Assembly: GCA_036939755.1 (NCBI GenBank)
Contig: JALLAZ010001063.1
Location: 1 to 11,796 of the forward strand
Source of the DNA: Stephanodiscus triporus
Lineage: Eukaryota > Bacillariophyta > Thalassiosirophyceae > Thalassiosirales > Thalassiosiraceae
Reading direction: 5' to 3'
DNA: 11,796 nt
The notes under the pieces were generated by a model. That model was not told the DNA's origin. It did not search any database and saw only the letters and a program-made list of their open reading frames with translations. Position 1 is the stretch's first letter. Every line of letters starts with the position of its first letter. The position numbers and the translations under genes are program-made. This document shows positions 7,119 to 11,796 of this stretch, piece by piece.

Positions 7119-7997
7119 AAGTCCATCACAACCCACAGTAGTGTCATCGCCACCACTAATGGTGGCCACAGGCATGGCCGGGAATCCCCATTGGGTTGTG
7201 GGCTGTGTGTCTTCATCATCGACGTGCCTGTTTTGGTAGCTGGACCCGCCCTCAAGCCCATGATGCCAATCGCAATCCACAGCAACCTGCCCCACATTGT
7301 CATGCAGTTTGGGACACCCCTTAACTGCCCCGACAGCCCATCCATTCGTTGTGCTGTCAACTTGTGCGCCGCCATATCCACTGGGAACTTACACTACTTT
7401 GCATCTCTGACGAAACGCCGCCATATCCGCTGGGAACTTACACTACTTTGCATCTCTGACGAAACGCTTTCCGCATTGTCTGGCAAAGGTATTTGCACCC
7501 CAGGTTTATGCGCCGATCATTCTATCGGGTATCGTTCAGTCCCATCAGCACAAAGCAGTCACCACCGAGTTGGAGGTGGGCTTCCAATTTCACCTTCTCT
7601 AAGAAACCACCGACGGGGAGGAGCATCGCTCTTGATCACAACAGGTCCTAACATCTCCATCAACACCATTTTCAGACCGCCTTTCATGCAGGGGCTGGGA
7701 ATGATTTTGGACCTTGTCAACAACCTGGCCAAGTGAAAGTACCTCGACTATCTGCCATTCCCGATTGATTTCCGATGTACGTCAAATCATGTACCTTTCA
7801 CGGATGAACCGCATACTCATATCCAGATTGCCGAGTCAGCTAAGATCATAGCAGAAATTTTCCATCTTGAGCGCTATTATGAGACCAAGGTGCAGGCCGG
7901 CAGCTTGAGCAGCCAGGAGCCGGCAGTTTGGTTCGGAACAAAGTCAGCGGCACGTGCCGCCTTGATTTTCTCTGATAGTGTGAACTCTGCAGGTTAG
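7119..7997 (+). pseudogene. Retroelement protease-like region
   Basis: The frame entering from the insertion reads KSITTHSSVIATTNGG and then PHIVMQFGTPL...PSIRCAVNLCAAISTGN. The AVNLCAA segment sits where retroelement aspartic proteases of this type carry a D-T-G/A site, so Asn (7359-7361) replaces the catalytic Asp; this assignment is inferred. A 49-bp tandem duplication then shifts the frame. The shifted frame (RFPHCLAKVFAPQVYAPIIL, then VTTELEVGFQFHL) stops at 7600-7602, and the first frame resumes with GGASLLITTGPNISINTIF. A TGA at 7734-7736 is followed in frame by KYLDYLPFPIDF up to a TAG at 7995. In the intact polyprotein this region would process Gag-Pol. Here it cannot be translated as one piece. 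Confidence 0.65.
7367..7464. repeat. 49-bp tandem duplication inside the protease-like region
   Basis: Copies 7367-7415 and 7416-7464 differ at one base (7380 A, 7429 G). The unit encodes the AAISTGNLHYFASLTK stretch. Because 49 is not a multiple of three, the duplication alone changes the downstream frame. Near identity implies it arose late, after the element had been inserted. Confidence 0.95.
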
Positions 7998-8084
7998 GCC
8001 CACTGCTGAGTGCCATCACCATCAGTCTAGCATGAAGACGATGATGACTACCATGAAGTCCTATGGGAGGACAGGTCTTTGTAA

Positions 8085-9450
8085 GTTTGCATTATCGCAT
8101 ACCCAATTCCACGCTGTGATTCGCCGATATTCAACGAGTTCGGCCATGCCAAATGGTTGTGGATGTTTGATGCACCAATGGGCTACCATCAACTCGCTGT
8201 GAACACTGCTAGCCACGGAAAGCTGGCATTCCAAGGGGTTAACGCAATCAAATGGACATACACCATCATGTCATTTGGGCCGTTTAATGGCCCAGCAACC
8301 TTTATCAACTTCATTCATAATGTCAACAGCATATGGAACAAGTTGACGAAGTCACACAGAATCACAATCAATGACGACACTAATACACACATCATCATGA
8401 GTGATATTGTCAGCTGGGCTGACAATTTTCAGCATGCATTGCTATACATGTGATGCCCGCTCACCATCTGTCGGGCCTATTGCCTCTCTTTGAACTTAGG
8501 CAAAAGTCACTTCTTCCCAGGTTGATTTGAGTTTGTTGGTATTGATGTCTGCCCTGAGGGCAATCGCCCCGCAAAGTCCAAACATCAGCTGCTCGAAACG
8601 TGGCCGGCCCCAGAGCTAGTCCGAGATGTGGCTAAGTTTATCGGATTTGTGCAGTTTTCTTCACACTTCATTCCTAACTTCGAAATTTGCATTGAAGCAT
8701 TGCGTACAGTGACCAAGCAAGAATACACCAAGGATGTGGCACCACATTGGACACCGGAGGCTCAGGCTGCTTGGGAGGATTTGAAAGGAGATATCTTTGC
8801 CGATCCATGCATCCAGCGCTTCGATTGCCACAAGTTGAATGTGTTGTTGTTGTGTACTGACTTCTCCAGTAAGGGGTTCGGCTATGTGCTGCTACAACCA
8901 GGCAATGACGAAGCCTGGATCAATGCCGCTAAGGATTATATCAATGGCAAAGGCCTCACTTTCATGGTCCTGCACGTGGTGTTTTGGTGCCAGTCGCACT
9001 CGTGGAAATGAAGTTTGGCTCCACTCCCACCTTGGTGAGGGGTTCTTGGGTGACTGCGCTATTAACAAATGTTGATCGTACATCTTTGGCCAGAGCTTTG
9101 TATTTGTATGGGTTATGGATTGCTATGCCATAAAGTTCATCCTGTCCTACAGAGGTGGCAACCCAGCAATCCTACGACTGCAGATGTGCCATATGTGTTG
9201 GGACGTGGACATCGGGCATCACCCCGACTCAGAGCTCGTTGATGCGGATTATTGATCACAACTTGGCATTGATATTGAATTTGACCCCCTTTTCAGGGAA
9301 TATCTCGAATACACCTATCACCTTTGCCAGTATAGCCCCGCACCAACTGACCTACCGATGCGTCCTGAAAACATGCCTTACTACCGTAGTCCACGCTTCC
9401 AAGGCTCATCACCTACAAAAAGTTTCGATGCCAATACATTGCATATCTAG
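8085..9450 (+). pseudogene. Reverse transcriptase and RNase H domains, Ty3/gypsy type
   Basis: The frame begins with YPIPRCDSPI, then RT motif LWMFDAPMGYHQLAV (first palm Asp kept), KLAFQG, YTIMSFGPFNGPATF (gypsy PFGL.NAP..F equivalent) and NTHIIMSDIVSWAD. The last aligns with the catalytic F/IVDDI box, but reads S-D (8400-8405), so one essential Asp is lost. After TGA stops at 8451 and 8523 the same frame gives FEFVGIDVCPEGNRPAKSKH, the connection region VRDVAKFIGFVQFSSHFIPN, and RNase H-like CTDFSSKGFGYVL. A frameshift near 8980 moves it to FGASRTRGNEVWLHSHLGEG and, past TGA codons at 9073 and 9253, to MDCYAIKFILSY and PENMPYYRSP. The intact enzyme copies element RNA into DNA and removes the template RNA. 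This copy cannot. Confidence 0.9.
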
Positions 9451-10026
9451 AGCCTTCTGAGACATCACAACCTCCACAGATTGGGGCCATACTCATTTCT
9501 CAAATGTACCCATGCGTGTTGGCAAGCTGGCACCAACAATCATGTGTACTATTGTGTTACCTCAACCCCTCCTTAATTTGGAATTGGCGATGTACCGACA
9601 GCAGATGATGCAATATGACTGGGCCGTGTAGTCATTCTCAAATGGACACTTTTTGTCATCTGCCATTCAATATTTCAAGGATGATGGACGATTTCAACAA
9701 AGATGACAGCTCAAAGATGATGATGACTGTACCCAAGCCTGCCCTTCTCTATCAGCAAAGGTCATTGTGGAGTATTGCAGCACTGCCATGGCCATATCAA
9801 CATACAAATTCACATGTTGTTTTGGGTTGATTGGTAATATTCAATTTTGGACTAGATGTGGCAATGCCTGGTCGTATGTCTTCTTGGATATTTGACCAGG
9901 TGCATTCACATCTGGTGTACCTGCACGATGCAAACAGCGAGATCTTTTTGCTCAATCAGTTTGCTGCTCCCACAGCCACAATAAACCCTTGTCAATGGCA
10001 CCATTTGCACTCACATTCCCTCACGG
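9451..10026 (+). pseudogene. Decayed spacer between RNase H and integrase
   Basis: No known domain is visible. One frame gives short coding-like pieces from 9615 to 10055 (for example DDFNKDDSSKMMMTVPKPAL), interrupted by a TGA at 9828, then LDVAMPGRMSSWIFDQVHSH. Reading passes to the integrase frame near 10,027. Position, orientation and continuous decay make it part of the same polyprotein. Any function of this stretch is unknown to me. Confidence 0.55.
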
Positions 10027-10612
10027 ATGTGCTGGGTCCAAGCCTACACCAATGACACTGAATTGTGCACTGTTTGCAACCTCGCACTCAACCCATCCAA
10101 ACTCACCAACAAATCACTAGCCATTGTCAACCACAACTATTGCAGACCACTACAACAGTCCCTCATTGTTGTGGAGAACAATATGCTCATCCTTCATGTT
10201 CATGAGCCCATTGTTAGGACATCTTCGTTCACACGACTGCAATTGGTTCCTTCGGAGCTCGGGAATATCATTTTCATTGCATTCTACACAAACCCGATTG
10301 GCGGCCACCTCAATGCCTACCGGACATTCCACCGCCTTTGATTATGCTTCTATTGGCCTGGGATGTACTTCAACGTCAGCCACATGTGCCAGGCTTGTCC
10401 AGGTTGTGCACTGGCCAACCCCACTTGTGGCAAATTGTCTGAGCTAGTCTACAATTTCCCTATCAAAGTGCCTTTTCTCGTCATGTTCTTCAGTGCATAT
10501 TCTGCCGGCAAACATGCCAGCTTTGAAGGTTTTGAATGCTACTTGATTGGTTGTTGCGGGGTGTGCAGTTTTGCCTGTATGGAACCAGTTGCCAAAGCGT
10601 CGGCAACCACTT
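10027..10612 (+). pseudogene. Ty3/gypsy integrase, N-terminal part only
   Basis: The frame reads AYTNDTELCTVCNLALNPS, then LQLVPSELGNIIFIAFYTNP and the zinc-binding domain: two His in GGHLNAYRTFH, then, past an in-frame TGA (10339-10341), FYWPGMYFNVSHMCQACPGC with the Cys pair. The core domain starts with LVYNFPIKVPFLVMFFSAYS and AGKHASFEG. The family has an Asp in the motif F-x-D-A-Y-S-A-G-K-H; here Ser (10492-10494) stands there, so the first catalytic Asp is lost. Similarity ends at KASATTFA, near 10,612. The other two acidic residues and the C-terminal domain are missing. Integrase normally joins element DNA to the chromosome; this fragment is dead. Confidence 0.88.
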
Positions 10613-10941
10613 TTGCTAGGGGCTGCACTCCAGAATTTTCCCGCGCGAAAGTAAAAAAAGAAGGTTTGGTTCCACGTACGCAACCAAAATTGGGCGAGCG
10701 GGCCGAGCCACATCCCATTTTTACCCCCATGATAAATCGCTGATTTTTTATAAGACCGCCTCAGCGGAAATCGACCCCTGTGATATTATTATCGCCCCAT
10801 TACTAGGGCGAGCTCGCGATTCTGGCGACGCAGTCGCAGGGGGATTTCACTTGCGCGTGCGACTGCGAAGCCAGAATCGCAAGTTTTCCACTCCCCGCGG
10901 AGAAAAAACTGTCACCAACCCACAAAAACACCGCGACAACG
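10613..10941. other. Unrelated sequence joined to the broken integrase
   Basis: After KASATTFA the sequence no longer resembles integrase. The frame stays open to 10743 with a Lys/Arg/Pro-rich tail starting RGCTPEFSRAKV that looks noncoding. The stretch holds TTTTATAAG (10746-10754), a TATA-like string, the 10-bp palindrome GCGAGCTCGC (10809-10818) and a strong hairpin (10816-10880). It may be the end of another insertion or the host sequence into which the truncated element is joined. Confidence 0.45.
10816..10880. repeat. Inverted repeat, 23-nt arms, 19-nt loop
   Basis: Arms 10816-10838 and 10858-10880 are complementary at 21 of 23 positions. The only mismatches are the adjacent pair GA/AA in the middle. 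The arms are built on GCGATTCTGGC and CGCAGTCGCA. No T-run follows, so it is not a bacterial-style terminator. It could be the palindromic end of a foldback or MITE-type element, or a structured RNA. Confidence 0.85.
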
Positions 10942-11085
10942 ATGACATCTCCGTCTCCCTTGCCGTCAGTAGCCTCTCCATCCGAATTGAGAGGTAGACA
11001 AGAGACCCAGGACGCCCACCCCCCTCACAAGACTCCACAAGTCACGCCGGGAAACCTTCTACCGCGCTGGGGGGGGTTCGCATAG
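10942..11085 (+). CDS. Doubtful small ORF, Pro/Ser-rich, possible first exon
   Basis: A 47-residue frame opens at an ATG in a favourable context (CGACAACGATG) and begins MTSPSPLPSVASPSELRGRQ. It is rich in Pro, Ser and Thr with no hydrophobic segment. A donor-like GAGAG|GTAGAC lies inside it, and acceptor-like CATAG and CACAG occur near its end, so it could be exon 1 of a longer gene. A TATA-like string lies about 190 bp upstream. I recognise no family, and chance is a good explanation. Confidence 0.2.
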   Translation: MTSPSPLPSVASPSELRGRQETQDAHPPHKTPQVTPGNLLPRWGGFA

Positions 11086-11309
11086 CTGTCATCACAGCGT
11101 GCGCACGCGACAACAAAAAGAATAAATCAACGACACGTCGTGCGACCACCAATACCCAACCGTACCAGCCCCTTCCTGTCGTGGGAGCAGCGCGCGCTTT
11201 GATGGGCAGTGTGAGGAAAAAGGCGATGACGCTGATGCCAAGCGCGCAGGCCACGCCGAGATGCCATCAAGGGGAGCTGTCGCCCAGTGGCAGAGATAGA
11301 GGGGTGGGG
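11086..11309. other. No gene seen between the doubtful ORF and the repeat array
   Basis: Open frames on both strands here lack ATG starts or sit in repeat-biased sequence. The sequence is GC-rich and not repetitive until about 11,300. Confidence 0.5.
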
Positions 11310-11505
11310 GCATCACGACGGCATGACGACGACGACGACAACAACAACAACAACACAACAATCAAACAGTGCACCACAAGAGAGGGAGGAGGATGAAGGT
11401 GGCAGCACAGATGACGGATGACAACGTCGATGGATGACGGACAAAAACGACAAAAGACGACAACAGCCAAAACGACGACGACAACGACATTGACAACAAT
11501 GAAGC

Positions 11506-11543
<38 letters not shown>

Positions 11544-11796
11544 ACACAACAATCAAAAACTGAACGCGAGAGATAGAGGGAGGAAGATGACGGTGGCGGC
11601 AACAGATGACGGATGACAGACAGCAACAATGATGACAATGATGAGGGGGGGGCAGCGGTGGCGGCTCTGGCGAAGAGGGGGTGGGGTTGATGATGACGAC
11701 GCCAAACCCAGCCCCCGGCGGAACAGAGAGGGGATCGCGGCTGGAACACCCCCTTCCTATCAACACAACAATCAACTGTAAACACGGATAGGCGGT
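11310..11796. repeat. Trinucleotide-rich array with inverted copies of the GATTGTTG-core repeat
   Basis: The + strand is purine/AC-rich: (GAC)5 at 11325-11339, then AAC runs, and (CAA)13 at 11505-11543. Complements of the core occur as CAACAATC at 11356, 11547 and 11766, spacings of 191 and 219 bp. Each is followed by variable sequence and a GAGGGAGGA-like block. Read on the minus strand, each unit is CCTCCCTCTC...TTTGATTGTTGTGTTTG, the same as the units at 6.5-6.9 kb. Open frames in it (poly-Cys, poly-Leu, poly-Val) are artefacts of triplet runs. The array continues past the window end. Confidence 0.85.

Larger units (their letters stand above)
5988..7121. mobile_element. Insertion with terminal inverted repeats and splice-site ends (introner-like)
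   Basis: The left end CTTAGCTGGTAATGTCGG (5988-6005) and the reverse complement of the right end (7104-7121) match at 16 of 18 positions, with weaker similarity further in. The element lies inside retroelement coding sequence. The left end holds a donor G|GTAATG (intron start 5996) and the right end TTTCCAG (intron end 7116). Joining 5995 to 7117 keeps the frame (SSILA-A-KSITTH). Short GACATGTCG-type motifs recur near both ends (6001-6075 and 6975-7075), and the core is trinucleotide-rich. A possible target duplication is only AGC on both sides. No transposase is encoded, so it would be non-autonomous. Alternatively it is a simple-sequence expansion with chance symmetry, but the matching termini argue against that. 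Confidence 0.6.
5411..10612 (+). mobile_element. Degenerate Ty3/gypsy-type retrotransposon, interrupted and 3'-truncated
   Basis: In order along the + strand are gag-like, protease-like, reverse transcriptase, RNase H, spacer and integrase segments. That order, with integrase after RT, defines Ty3/gypsy (Metaviridae-type) elements as opposed to Ty1/copia. A 1.13-kb inverted-repeat insertion splits it at 5988-7121, and integrase ends abruptly near 10,612, before its remaining catalytic residues. Neither LTR, primer-binding site nor polypurine tract was recognised. At least six in-frame stops and three or more frame changes lie between 7119 and 10612. The left boundary is uncertain by several hundred bases. 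Confidence 0.85.

Noticed and set aside
8070..8090. Splice donor GTAAGT inside the RT region
   Set aside because: No acceptor nearby restores a better frame, and a retroelement copied from RNA would not keep an intron there; it is probably chance.
4385..10341. TGA recoding (selenocysteine or an altered genetic code) as the reason for the many in-frame TGAs
   Set aside because: TAG and TAA stops and frameshifts occur in the same frames, the DUF177 gene appears to end at TGA, and several catalytic residues are also lost. Pseudogene decay explains all of it.
11042..11254. 70-codon minus-strand frame with hydrophobic segments
   Set aside because: Its apparent start is GTG, there is no upstream ATG in frame, and it overlaps other equally open frames.
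11267..11785. Minus-strand open frames with poly-Cys, poly-Leu and poly-Val, up to 172 codons
   Set aside because: All frames of a (GTT)n/(GTC)n array are open; the residues simply reflect the repeat.

Overview
The window looks like nuclear DNA of a microalga, most likely a diatom. This rests on short GT-AG introns (72 and 74 nt), a nuclear DUF177/YceD-type gene with a leader-like N-terminus, and transposon proteins whose motifs resemble families I know from diatom genomes. The species cannot be named from the sequence alone.

Layout. Positions 1-2,504 are ordinary gene space. They hold a small hypothetical gene (610-1029, +) facing a two-exon DUF177 gene (2504-1428, -). Positions 2,882-5,044 hold two decayed genes placed tail to tail. 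One is a pogo/CENP-B-like DDE transposase with a 74-nt intron, a frameshift and an Asn in place of the second catalytic Asp. The other is a RanBP2-type zinc-finger protein with two in-frame stops. Only about 110 bp of AT-rich repeats separate their 3' ends, so they may be the two genes of one DNA transposon.

From about 5.4 to 10.6 kb lies one heavily decayed Ty3/gypsy-type retrotransposon on the + strand: a gag-like stretch, a protease-like domain, reverse transcriptase and RNase H, a spacer, and a zinc-binding integrase cut off at about 10,612. It has many in-frame stops (mostly TGA), several frameshifts and a 49-bp tandem duplication. The catalytic Asp positions I can place in protease, RT and integrase are substituted. 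No LTR was found.

An insertion of about 1.13 kb (5988-7121) with imperfect terminal inverted repeats splits this retroelement. Its ends supply a GT donor and a TTTCCAG acceptor, and splicing there would rejoin the flanking reading frame exactly. It therefore looks like an introner-like element. Its core is a trinucleotide-rich array containing three copies of a motif with the core TTTGATTGTTG. The same motif occurs three more times in the opposite orientation at the right edge of the window (11.3-11.8 kb).

Positions 10,613-11,300 hold a different sequence joined to the broken integrase. It includes a 23-bp-arm hairpin and a weak 47-codon ORF. Only the two genes in the first 2.5 kb look like functional host genes. 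Everything from 2.9 kb to at least 10.6 kb reads as accumulated and nested mobile DNA.
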